From: Mycolicibacterium sphagni
GTDB taxonomy: Bacteria > Actinomycetota > Actinomycetes > Mycobacteriales > Mycobacteriaceae
Length of the DNA: 64,000 nucleotides
Direction of reading: 5' to 3'
Assembly: GCF_002250655.1 (NCBI RefSeq)
Contig: NZ_NOZR01000023.1
Location: 1-64,000 of the forward strand
Part shown: piece after piece, positions 52,405 through 60,405 of the stretch
Layout of the letters: every line of letters begins with the position of its first letter
Position numbering within the stretch: the stretch's first letter is position 1
Notes under the pieces: generated by a model
The model's database searches: none
Seen by the model: the letters and a program-made list of their open reading frames with translations, nothing else
Told to the model about the DNA's origin: nothing
Translations under genes and position numbers: made by a program

Positions 52405-53205
52405 CTAGGCCTTGAGGAAACCGCTGAGTACTTTGTCGAATGCCTCGGGTGCCTCCAGCATCGGGAAGTGCCCGCAGTCGAGTTCGACCATCGTCGAATC
52501 CGACAACTGCGATTTCAGCCAGTGTGCGCTCTTGGTCGAGCGCACTCGGTCGGCAGTGCCGTTGATTTGCAGGACAGGCTGCTCCACGTCGGGAATCTCG
52601 TCGAGCAGATCGGTTCGCAGCAGCGTGTTGTAGCAGGCGATGGCCGACCACGTCGGCATTCGCAACCAGGTGCTCATCAGCCAGTCGACCACTCGGGGAT
52701 CCGGTTCGGCCGCGAAGTTCGTCTGGATCAGTTGGTATCTGGCGGCCACCCGGTCGGTCTCTTCAGCCTTGACCATCTGTGCGACGACGTCGTCGGGCGG
52801 TGCGCCGAACGGGAAGTCTGCACTTCGGCTGGCCCGCACGGCATTGGAACTGACGAGCACCAGCCGTGAAACGATATGCGGTGCCAGCGCAGCGGTGTGG
52901 AACGCCACCTGCCCCCCGAACGAATGGCCGACTATCACCGCCGAGCCGACTCTGAGGGTCGCAAGGACGCTGAGCACGTCAGTACTGAGCCGGTCGATGT
53001 CGTAGCCGTGCAGCGGGTGATCGGAGTGGCTGTGGCCGCGTTGCGTAATGCAGACGGTGCGGTAGCCGGCTTCAGTCAGCACCCGCACCTGACGATCCCA
53101 GAGTTCATGATCGAGCCCGAAGCCAGAGATGAACACTACCGCGGGACCACTGCCGAGATCCTGAACATGCACGCGCACTTGGTCTTCCACGTTGATCATG
53201 GGCAT
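52405..53205 (-). CDS. alpha/beta-fold hydrolase
   Basis: A 266-residue alpha/beta hydrolase. It has VVFISGFGLDHELWD near the start, the nucleophile S95 in VGHSFGGQ, an aspartate in INGTADRV and the histidine in DCGHFPMLE, a complete triad. The reaction could be ester, lactone or C-C hydrolysis. I took ATG 53205 as the start because homology begins there; the frame is open upstream to 53556, but that part runs antisense over a crotonase remnant. It shares only general fold features with the hydrolase at 37813. Confidence 0.83.
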   Translation of the reverse strand: MPMINVEDQVRVHVQDLGSGPAVVFISGFGLDHELWDRQVRVLTEAGYRTVCITQRGHSHSDHPLHGYDIDRLSTDVLSVLATLRVGSAVIVGHSFGGQVAFHTAALAPHIVSRLVLVSSNAVRASRSADFPFGAPPDDVVAQMVKAEETDRVAARYQLIQTNFAAEPDPRVVDWLMSTWLRMPTWSAIACYNTLLRTDLLDEIPDVEQPVLQINGTADRVRSTKSAHWLKSQLSDSTMVELDCGHFPMLEAPEAFDKVLSGFLKA

Positions 53206-53259
53206 TGGTCGGGGCCACCTCCGTTCGTCAATAATGATACTATTCGTCCTAATATTAAG

Positions 53260-53595
53260 GAAGGGTTTGCGGATGGGCCCGGAATTCCGTGGCTTGGCGC
53301 TGACGGCCCCGCGGTGCCGGGTATGCGAGTTCACATTGGCCGCCCCGAACTGCGCAACCGCTTCGACAAAGCGCTCCAGGTCGAACTCGCCACCGCGCTT
53401 CGCCGGCTCAGCGACCACGATGCCGGTTTGGGCAATCGTTCTGGCATCTACCGGGCCGGCGTTCTCGGCGGTGGTGACTTCGCGGTGATGCAGGCGGCTC
53501 ACGACGACGCGACGATGCTCCGCTATACGGTGGCGTTGGGCCGGGATCTGTTGCACGCCTTTCTCGGTTTGCGCCAGCCGATTATCGGGGGATGA
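53260..53595 (+). pseudogene. truncated enoyl-CoA hydratase with two compensating frameshifts
   Basis: VHIGRPELRNRFDKALQVEL and LRRLSDHDA are the start of a crotonase. For about 45 bases the sensible reading moves to another frame (VWAIVLASTGPAFSA) and then returns (GGDFAVMQAAHDD...LGLRQPIIGG) before a stop at 53,593. An extra G near 53,425 and a missing G near 53,470 explain this. The protein ends about halfway, before the second oxyanion loop and catalytic glutamates, so it is non-functional. Confidence 0.65.
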
Positions 53596-53661
53596 ACCGG
53601 CGAGCGGTCTCCCGGAAGGCCGGACGGTCGGACGTCAGGTTCGGCTGGAGTGCCAGTGTTG

Positions 53662-54852
53662 TCACAGTCGTTCGATCACCGTGGCATTGGCCATTCCGCC
53701 GGCCTCGCACATCGACTGCAGCCCGTACCGCCCACCGGAGCTCTCCAGCGCGTTGAGCATGGTCGTCAACAGCCGAGCGCCGGATGCACCGAGCGGGTGG
53801 CCAAGGGCGATCGCCCCGCCCCGCGGGTTGAGCTTGTCCGGGTCGGCGCCGAAGTGCTGTGCCCAGGCCATGGGCACCGGCGCGAACGCCTCGTTGATCT
53901 CGTAGTGATCGATGTCGTCGATCGTCAAGCCGGTACGGCGGAGCACCTTCTCGGTTGCCGGCAGGGGACCGGTCAGCATCATCAGTGGGTCGTCTCCGGC
54001 TAGCCCGAAGCCACAGAACCGCGCCCGGGGAACCAGCCCGAGCCGCTCGGCGGTGTCGTCGGACATGATGAGTACCGCCGCCGCGCCGTCGGCCAGCTGG
54101 GACGAGTTACCAGCCGTTATCGACCATTCCGTAATATCTGGGAAGCGGGTGGCCATGTCCTCGGTGTAGAACGAGGACTTCAGGGCGCCGAGGCGGTCGA
54201 CCGTGGTGGCGGCCCGGATCGTCTCGTCGATGGTCACCAGACCCTCTGGCGTGGTGATACCGACGATCTCGGCGCTGAAATCGGCTGCCGCGGCATTGCG
54301 GTGCGACCGGGCCGAGAATTCGTCGAGTGCCTCGCGGTCCAGCTTCCAGCGCGCCGCGATTAGTTCGGCCGAAACACCCTGTGGGATAAGCCCGGGAGCG
54401 TACCGATTGGCGACCGATGGGCCGTAGGGGTCCATGCCGATGCGGGCGGTGAACATCGGGATCCGGCTCATCGACTCCACCCCGGCCGCGATCACGATGT
54501 CGCAGGCGCCTGCGATCACTGCCTGAGCGGCGAAGTCGGCCGCTTGCTGGCTCGACCCGCACGCCCGGTGGACTGCGACCGATGGCACCGTCTCGGGCAA
54601 CCCGGCCGCTAGCCAGGCCCACCGGCCGATCGGGCCGGACTGCTCGCCGACCTGACTGACGCACCCGGCGATGACATCGTCGACGGTTGCCGGATCGAGC
54701 CCGGTCCGCTCGATCAGCGCCCCGATGACCTGCCCGAGCAGCTCGACCGGGTGAACCCCGGACAGTGAGCCGCCGGGCTTACTGTCTTTGGGCGCCTTGC
54801 CTTTCCCGATCGGGGAGCGGACGGCGTCGATGATGACGGCCTGTCGGGTCAT
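53662..54852 (-). CDS. thiolase (acetyl-CoA C-acyltransferase)
   Basis: A 396-residue thiolase with the acyl-accepting cysteine C98 in AVHRACGSSQQA, GGAIALGHPLGASGARL carrying the catalytic histidine, and the second cysteine in SMCEAGGMANA. It should perform the final thiolytic step of a beta-oxidation cycle. The ATG follows GAAGGAGAAACC (GGAG). It shares family motifs with the thiolase at 29780 but is clearly different in sequence, so the two clusters handle different substrates. Confidence 0.92.
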   Translation of the reverse strand: MTRQAVIIDAVRSPIGKGKAPKDSKPGGSLSGVHPVELLGQVIGALIERTGLDPATVDDVIAGCVSQVGEQSGPIGRWAWLAAGLPETVPSVAVHRACGSSQQAADFAAQAVIAGACDIVIAAGVESMSRIPMFTARIGMDPYGPSVANRYAPGLIPQGVSAELIAARWKLDREALDEFSARSHRNAAAADFSAEIVGITTPEGLVTIDETIRAATTVDRLGALKSSFYTEDMATRFPDITEWSITAGNSSQLADGAAAVLIMSDDTAERLGLVPRARFCGFGLAGDDPLMMLTGPLPATEKVLRRTGLTIDDIDHYEINEAFAPVPMAWAQHFGADPDKLNPRGGAIALGHPLGASGARLLTTMLNALESSGGRYGLQSMCEAGGMANATVIERL

Positions 54853-54876
54853 GGTTTCTCCTTCGGATCAATGCGG

Positions 54877-55308
54877 TCAAGTCAGGCGTGCTGCGGGGTC
54901 GAGATCGCACCGGTATCCCAATGGAACGCTCGGATCTCCGGTACCAGACCGTCGAAGAACCGCCACAGCTCCAACGCTTGATTGGGCACAGGGGCGGTAC
55001 TTCCCGGGTTGCAGCCAGTCGAAGGTGATCCGGGCGACCACCTCGTCGCCGTCCCCTATCGCGCTGACCAGCTCGAGGTTCCTGGTGCCCGCCGGCGCAT
55101 CGGTATTAGCCGACGCGGAGAACACCGCACGCCGCCGCCGGGCGCCCTCTACCCGGCCACCGTGCGGCAGTGACGGAGGCCATTCCACCACGGCGTTCTC
55201 GACAAATCGGGTCTCGATGTTGTGCACGATCGTTTCGGTATCGGCAGCAGAGAGTGCGCTGTAGAAATCCGCGACGAGCTGGTGCGGGTTGGCCGCTGGT
55301 TCAGGCAT
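54877..55308 (-). pseudogene. SnoaL/NTF2-like protein, frameshifted near the C-terminus
   Basis: The first 100 residues form an NTF2-like fold of the SnoaL/limonene-epoxide-hydrolase superfamily (LVADFYSALSAADTETIVHNI... VVARITFDWLQPG). After that the frame gives a proline/arginine-rich tail, while the neighbouring frame reads sensibly (STAPVPNQALELWRFFDGLV, then EIRAFHWDTGAI) to a TGA at 54,882. One extra base in the CCCGGG run at about 55,003 would produce this. Either the gene is broken or the base is an assembly error; the native protein would have about 142 residues. Confidence 0.65.
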
Positions 55309-55377
55309 ATTCCCTCGGGCTCGTGGCGATATAATTTTAGAAATTTATCGTCTCACTATTTAAAGGTCAAGCCGGGT

Positions 55378-55842
55378 TCAGTCGAGCCGAACGGCAGAGG
55401 AGCCCCCGGCGACCATCGTGCCCTGGCTGGTCGCGCACCGATTGCCGGTGGCGTCCTCAACCACCACTTCGATGAACTTCATCCGCCTGCCGCCGCCAAG
55501 GGGGCTCGCCCGAAACAGCAGTGGGGCCAGTGCTGGCCGGTGGAACTGGATGTGAAGGGAGCCGGTGGCCGGGAGTTGGCCGGGATCGCTGATCCGCATG
55601 GCCATCGCGGCCATCGCCTGATCGGCCGCCGCGACGACGATGCCGCCGTTGACCGCGCCGTTGGGGTTGGGCGTCAAGGTTGGTCGCGCCATGCGAAAGC
55701 GGGCGACGTCGCGGGTGAACTCCTCGCACTGCAGGCCGAGATCCCCGCAGAACGGCAACGCGTTTGCCCAGGACAGCCAATGCTTATCGGTGTCGCCAGT
55801 GGGTAGCCACCAGGGTTCGGGGTGCTCGGCGCGTCTGGGCAT
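55378..55842 (-). CDS. PaaI-type hotdog thioesterase (paralogue)
   Basis: A 154-residue hotdog acyl-CoA thioesterase with FCGDLGLQC, the helix NGGIVVAAADQAMAAMAMR and TGSLHIQFHRPAL, ending GNRCATSQGTMVAGG. The core is a close paralogue of the thioesterase at 17905-18720 but without its N- and C-terminal extensions, and the length is typical of the family. It faces a decayed SDR gene across a short divergent promoter region that contains the palindrome AACGATCGTT at 55,866-55,875. Confidence 0.85.
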   Translation of the reverse strand: MPRRAEHPEPWWLPTGDTDKHWLSWANALPFCGDLGLQCEEFTRDVARFRMARPTLTPNPNGAVNGGIVVAAADQAMAAMAMRISDPGQLPATGSLHIQFHRPALAPLLFRASPLGGGRRMKFIEVVVEDATGNRCATSQGTMVAGGSSAVRLD

Positions 55843-55865
55843 GTCCTCAGGTTAGCGGTCGGGAT

Positions 55866-55875
55866 AACGATCGTT
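55866..55875. promoter_or_regulatory. short palindrome in divergent promoter region
   Basis: AACGATCGTT, a perfect ten-base palindrome, lies 24 bases upstream of the thioesterase start and about 100 bases before the decayed SDR. It shares the CGATCG core with the operators of the larger cluster but lacks their flanks, so it is probably a different site or chance. Confidence 0.3.
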
Positions 55876-55975
55876 GTCACGATAGATAGCTTGTGAGCGT
55901 TGACACATACCGCACGAACAGGTAATTATGAGACGAAACGACTTAAAAAATAGGCCGCGCGAAGGAGATCAGGTC

Positions 55976-56428
55976 ATGGGGCTGGCCGAGGGAAAGGCCG
56001 CATTCATTTCAGGGGTGGTACGTGGGCAGGGACGTTCCCACGCCATACGCCTCGCCGAAGAGGGTGCCGACATCATTGGGTTCGATATTTGTGCTGACGA
56101 CGACGCCGTCGAATACCCGCTGGCGACCCCGGCCGATCTCAGCGAGACCAGAGCGCTGATCGAAAATTTGGGCCGCACAGCGTCCTTGGAAATCGCCGAC
56201 GGCCGTGAGTATGACGTGGTCAAGAGCGTCGCCGCCTCCGGTGTCGCACGGTTCGTGCAGGAATATCCCGACGTAGCGGCCATCATGCAGAATCCGTTCC
56301 CGCTGCCCAACGGGCTGCTGGAGCCCGAGGGCGTGACCAACTCAATCCTGCACTTGGTCTCCGATGCGGGCCAGTTCATCACCGGAACCGAGTTCCGCGT
56401 CGCCGCCGGGTTCTCCAGCCGGGCCTGA
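55976..56428 (+). pseudogene. short-chain dehydrogenase with internal in-frame deletion
   Basis: The N-terminal 67 residues are the start of a mycofactocin-coupled-type SDR (AEGKAAFISGVVRGQGRSHA, then GADIIGFDICA and YPLATPADLSETRALIENLG). Directly after, at about base 56,177, the sequence continues with the last third of such a protein, ending ITGTEFRVAAGFSSRA. The central 120 or so residues, including the catalytic Ser, Tyr and Lys, are missing. The frame is intact (150 residues, ATG at 55976 after GAAGGAG), so a short protein may still be made, but it cannot be an active dehydrogenase. Confidence 0.8.
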
Positions 56429-56521
56429 GTACCAACACGATTTGCGCCGATCCGGTAAAACACTGCCGGATCGGCGTGTCGTTGGCGGGCGACTCAATCA
56501 CAATGAAACGAAAGGCATTAC

Positions 56522-57286
56522 ATGAACATTGACGGCGCATCTGCAGTCGTAACGGGCGGGGCATCGGGCTTAGGCCTGGCTACCGTCAAACGACTGCTCG
56601 ACCATGGTGCACATGTCGTGATTGCGGACCTGCCCACGTCGGCGGGGGAGTCCATAGCCGCTGAGCTCGGGCTGCGCGCGCAGTTCGCTGCCACAGACGT
56701 CCGCAGCGCGGACGAGGTCAGCGCGGCGCTGGACCTCGCCGCCCAGGCGGGACCAATTCGTGCGGTCGTGCACTGCGCCGGTCGGGGTGGGCCAGTCCGA
56801 GTCGTCGACAAGAACGGCGAACCCGGTTCGCTCGAGCTCTACACCGAGATCGTGACAACGAACCTGATCGGGTCGTTCAACGTGCTTCGGCTTGGGGCTG
56901 CACGGATGGTGGGCAACGAACCCCTGGACGGTGACCGCGGGGTCGTGATACTCACCGCATCGGTGGCAGCGTTCGAAGGCCAGATCGGCCAGACTCCCTA
57001 CGCCTCGTCGAAGGCCGGCGTGGTCGGAATGACCATCGTTGCGGCACGTGACTTGGCGGGCAAGCAGATTCGAGTGAACACCATCGCCCCGGGTACTTTC
57101 GACACCCCCTTATTGGCCCGATTGTCCGAAGAGGTGCGGTCCTCGCTCGCCGCGACCGTCCCGCACCCCAGCAGGCTCGGCGATCCCGCTGAGTACGCGC
57201 ACCTGGCATTGGCTATCATCGAGAACGGCATGCTCAACGGTGAGACCATCCGGCTGGATGGGGCGATCCGGATGGCGCCCCGATGA
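56522..57286 (+). CDS. short-chain dehydrogenase, probable 3-hydroxyacyl-CoA dehydrogenase
   Basis: A 254-residue SDR resembling type II 3-hydroxyacyl-CoA dehydrogenases (HSD10-like). The cofactor motif TGGASGLG is at 11-18, an Asp-rich ADLP follows strand 2 (NAD preference), and the catalytic residues are S147, Y160 and K164 (YASSK). The C-terminal NTIAPGTFDTPLL block is typical. It overlaps the enoyl-CoA hydratase that follows (ATGA), so hydration and oxidation of one beta-oxidation round are encoded together. Confidence 0.9.
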   Translation: MNIDGASAVVTGGASGLGLATVKRLLDHGAHVVIADLPTSAGESIAAELGLRAQFAATDVRSADEVSAALDLAAQAGPIRAVVHCAGRGGPVRVVDKNGEPGSLELYTEIVTTNLIGSFNVLRLGAARMVGNEPLDGDRGVVILTASVAAFEGQIGQTPYASSKAGVVGMTIVAARDLAGKQIRVNTIAPGTFDTPLLARLSEEVRSSLAATVPHPSRLGDPAEYAHLALAIIENGMLNGETIRLDGAIRMAPR

Positions 57287-58044
57287 ATGTCGAGATCGCC
57301 ATCGTCGACAAGGTCGGCGTTCTGGCGATCAATCGGCCCGCTGTGCGCAATGCGATCGACCTCCCCACGGCCGAGGAAATCGCCGCCGCCCTCGATGATT
57401 TCGAAGCCCGGTCGGAGATCCGGGCGATCGTCATAACCGGGCGCGGCGGCTTCTTCAGTGCAGGGATGGACCTCAAGGCGCTGACCGCGACCAACCAGCG
57501 GCCCATCACGGCCTCCCGGGGTGCCTTCGGGGTGGTCGAGCGGCCGCCGGCCAAACCGATGATCGCCGCAGTCGAGGGGGCCGCGCTTGGGGGAGGCCTG
57601 GAGATCGCCCTGGCGGCCGACGTCATCGTCATTGCCGAGAACGCCAGGCTTGGCCTGCCAGAGGTAGCCCGGGGGTTGGTCGCAACGGCCGGTGGCGTAT
57701 TGCGGCTGCCGAACAGAGTGCCGCGGGCGGTGGCGCTGGAGATGATCATGACGGGTGTGCCGATCTCGGCCCAGCGTGCCTATGAGGTCGGGTTGGTCAA
57801 CCACGTCGTATCCGAGGGCAGTGTATTGACCAGTGCCGTCGAGCTCGCTCAAACGATTGCCGCCAATGCGCCGATGGCTGTGCGCGCCGCCAAGGCGGTG
57901 GCGCTCAATGCCGTTCACTGGAGTGGCTCCGATGGGTTCATGCTGCAGCGTCGGTACACCGATCCGGTGCGCGAATCGGCTGACGCGGCTGAGGGCGCCC
58001 GGGCGTTCGTGGAGAAGCGTCCGCCCGTCTGGCAGGATGCCTGA
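57283..58044 (+). CDS. enoyl-CoA hydratase (crotonase)
   Basis: A 253-residue crotonase with both oxyanion segments (FFSAGMDLKAL, ALGGGLEIAL) and both catalytic glutamates, E107 and E127 (LGLPEVARGL). It should hydrate an enoyl-CoA whose product is oxidised by the overlapping SDR. Two broken crotonases lie nearby at 53260 and 58816, leaving this as the only intact one in the second cluster. Confidence 0.92.
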   Translation: MNVEIAIVDKVGVLAINRPAVRNAIDLPTAEEIAAALDDFEARSEIRAIVITGRGGFFSAGMDLKALTATNQRPITASRGAFGVVERPPAKPMIAAVEGAALGGGLEIALAADVIVIAENARLGLPEVARGLVATAGGVLRLPNRVPRAVALEMIMTGVPISAQRAYEVGLVNHVVSEGSVLTSAVELAQTIAANAPMAVRAAKAVALNAVHWSGSDGFMLQRRYTDPVRESADAAEGARAFVEKRPPVWQDA

Positions 58045-58112
58045 GCGTACGGCGGCAATGCGTCATCTATTCTGCGTCCAGGAGTCTCCGATTAGATGCA
58101 GGAGGTCCAACC

Positions 58113-58736
58113 ATGTCGGGGCAACACTCTGAGGACACGCCTACGCATAATCCGCGCCCCCGGGGCCGGCCCCGCACAGTGATCGACCTCGATGCGGTGG
58201 CCGACGCGGTCGCGGAACTGGTCATCGACGGGGGCGAGAACGCGATCTCGATTGTCGGCGCGGCGGAACGACTCGATATCTCGCGGGCCACCCTGTACCG
58301 TCTTGTGCCGACCAAAGAGGATCTGGTCGGAATCATGTTCGAACGGGCTACGCGGCAGCAGACCGAGGTCCTGTCTGAGGTCGTCGAATCCGGAATCCCC
58401 GTGCGGGACAGGCTGATCCGCCTCATTCGCATGCAGGTCGAGACCGCCATCAGGCTGCGCGGCTACATGCCCATCTTCTTCGGCAGCGACGGCCTGCCCG
58501 CGGACGTCTTCCAGCGCTGGCATGCGTGGAGCCGGGAATTCGAAGCGACGTGGCACGACTGCGTCGAAGACGCGATGGCCGAGGGAGTGCTCGAACAGGC
58601 GGACGTGGGGACAACCACCCGGCTGGTGCTCGGGATGTGTCTGTGGGTGTCGCGCTGGTACCGTGCCGAGGACGGCATCGGGACCGAACACATTGCGCGG
58701 GTTGCGTTATCGCTGATCCTGCCCGAGGGTTCCTGA
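58113..58736 (+). CDS. TetR-family transcriptional regulator (paralogue B)
   Basis: A 207-residue regulator with the same layout as the one at 49282-49908: PRGRPRTVIDLDAVADAVAE, helix-turn-helix AERLDISRATLYRLVPTKEDLVGIMFER, and RLRGYMPIFFGSDGLPADVF in the ligand domain. Start ATG 58113 after a weak GGAGG further upstream. It is probably the regulator of the SDR-hydratase pair directly upstream. Confidence 0.88.
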   Translation: MSGQHSEDTPTHNPRPRGRPRTVIDLDAVADAVAELVIDGGENAISIVGAAERLDISRATLYRLVPTKEDLVGIMFERATRQQTEVLSEVVESGIPVRDRLIRLIRMQVETAIRLRGYMPIFFGSDGLPADVFQRWHAWSREFEATWHDCVEDAMAEGVLEQADVGTTTRLVLGMCLWVSRWYRAEDGIGTEHIARVALSLILPEGS

Positions 58737-58792
58737 CGGAACGACCGGATTGACCGTTCTAACACCCATGATTCGTATTTGCGACCAATAAA

Positions 58793-58808
58793 CCCAAAAT
58801 AGTTTGGG
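58793..58808. promoter_or_regulatory. inverted repeat CCCAAA-N4-TTTGGG
   Basis: A perfect inverted repeat with six-base arms lies just upstream of a crotonase remnant and 57 bases after the TetR stop. It could be a repressor site or part of a terminator for the TetR gene; it has no T-run, which favours a protein-binding site. Confidence 0.35.
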
Positions 58809-58815
58809 GGTGCTA

Positions 58816-59060
58816 ATGACTACCGATCTCGGTATTGAAGCGCTGTCGGATGGCGTCGGCCTGTTGGAGATCCGGCGGCCCGCCCAACAACTATTCCGAC
58901 GCCGACCTCAGCGAGGCGATCGCAGATCTTCATCACCGCTGGTGACTTCGACTGCCCTGGCCGAGAATTCGCGAGCGCCTCGTCAAGGTCCTCTTCTTCG
59001 GCGAGGCCCACGGATCGATCTGCTCCTGGAATTCTTCGCAGCATTGGACCATGGCCATCT
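58816..59060 (+). pseudogene. degenerate N-terminal part of a crotonase
   Basis: From ATG 58816 the frame gives a crotonase-like start (LGIEALSDGVGLLEIRRP). It then shifts: the next piece, NNYSDADLSEAIADLH, is in a second frame and FITAGDFDCPGREFA in a third. At least two frameshifts and the loss of the C-terminal two thirds make it a pseudogene. No gene is recognisable from here to 59,246. Confidence 0.55.
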
Positions 59061-59246
59061 CTATCAACTGACCGCGGCTGGATACGGTGCAATACATACC
59101 TCGGGTCAATATAGCGACAGTATGCACTGACATCAATAACTAAACGAAAGCGTTGGTTGCGATACTCGCACTCTATTTCTCCTGTTCAAGCTCATAAAAG
59201 CTATATACGAGACGAATGAGCTGATAAATTGGGGCTGCGCTGCCGA

Positions 59247-59879
59247 TCAGGAATGCCGGTGAGCGATGCCGTCGACGATCAGTCGCGCCATCTCGCGGAC
59301 CATCCGGGTCCGCCCAGGAGTACGCCGGTTCGCCGGATATGCCCAGTCGCCCAAAAGCACTGAGCCGATGATCATGCTGGCGACCGCCCCGATGGTGGCT
59401 GGCGGGTCGACGTAGACCAGCTCCTTGGCCCGCGCGATGTCGACCCCGACGTCGAGCACGGCACAGAAACCCTCCCGGAACTGGGCGCTGATCGCGACCG
59501 CGGATTGGTGGAGTGTCGACTGCGGGTCGGAACGCGCGACCATCAGCTCGCGGAGGATCCTGCGGTCCTCCCACACCAGCGTGTACAGGCCGTCCACGAG
59601 GTTCTCGGCGAGTTCCTCGAGGGTGATCTCGGTAGGCATGTCGGCCCATGACCGCGTCCACTCGTCCACGACCTCGTTGAACGGCTCGAGGATGCTGGCT
59701 TCGAACAGCTCAACCTTGGAGCCGAAATGACGAAAGACCGTCGGCTCGGCGACGCGAGCCCGCGCACTGATCTCCCTCGTGGTGGTCGACTGGTAGCCCT
59801 GCTTGGTGAACAGGTCGTGCGCGGCCTTCAGCGTGCGGGCGCGAACGTTCCCGCCACTGTCGGAACGAGGGGCGACCAC
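59247..59879 (-). CDS. TetR-family transcriptional regulator
   Basis: A 210-residue regulator. The helix-turn-helix is at about residues 14-60 (AAHDLFTKQGYQSTTTREISARARVAEPTVFRHFGSKVELFEA). The ligand-binding domain ends with a hydrophobic segment VASMIIGSVLLGD. It is transcribed away from the decayed region at 59.9-60.4 kb. An imperfect repeat (AACTAAACG/CGTTGGTT) lies beyond its 3' end at 59,137-59,158 and is unlikely to control it. Confidence 0.87.
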   Translation of the reverse strand: MVAPRSDSGGNVRARTLKAAHDLFTKQGYQSTTTREISARARVAEPTVFRHFGSKVELFEASILEPFNEVVDEWTRSWADMPTEITLEELAENLVDGLYTLVWEDRRILRELMVARSDPQSTLHQSAVAISAQFREGFCAVLDVGVDIARAKELVYVDPPATIGAVASMIIGSVLLGDWAYPANRRTPGRTRMVREMARLIVDGIAHRHS

Positions 59880-60405
59880 GGCTCACACACTACTGAATGA
59901 CCTGCTAGATTCCGGCGTCGGCTGTTTCCAGTCGCTAAACGGCAAGATTATGGGCACCTCTTATCCCGCTACGGTCCCCGGTGGATATCCAGCAACGCCC
60001 GCGGGTGGCGGTTGGCGGGATGTCCCTCTCAGCTGGACGCTGGTTAAGGGCGCCCTTGCCATCGATCTCTGTCTGTTGTCCGTCACGGGCACGTTGTTGT
60101 GGGGTGCGCCGTTGGCCGCTGCGTTGCTGGGTCGCCGGCCCAACGATCGCGGCATTCCATGCTGGAATGGATCTGTTACAGCGTTATGGCCGTGTGCTAT
60201 TCGATCGTCTGGATCGTGTTCTCCGCTGGCGGGTTCTTCATTCGTGGCCGTAGGTCGCGTCGCGTCGCGGCATGGGTATGGCGCTTCGCCGGGCATCGAC
60301 GTTATCTTCGTTGCCCGGCGGCGGGGGTACCGTTCGCGTCTTGGACTCCTCCGCCAGGCCACTCAGGTTCTGGCGCAATGACATTCAGTATGCGCCAGCG
60401 TGGGT
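59880..60405. other. interval with possible remnant of a membrane protein
   Basis: About 520 bases between two TetR genes. Hydrophobic translations appear in different plus-strand frames: a segment near 60,030-60,130 (LVKGALAIDLCLLSVTG) and another near 60,160-60,240 (ICYSVMAVCYSIVWIVFSAG). This suggests a small membrane-protein gene broken by a frameshift, but I cannot name the family, and no continuous gene is present. Confidence 0.35.

Noticed and set aside
52876..53595. 239-codon plus-strand frame taken as a single gene
   Set aside because: Its first half is antisense to the alpha/beta hydrolase; only the last 110 codons have crotonase character and these are frameshifted and truncated.
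59137..59158. Imperfect repeat AACTAAACG/CGTTGGTT as an operator of the nearby TetR
   Set aside because: It lies beyond the 3' end of that gene, no other gene starts beside it, and the arms match poorly.
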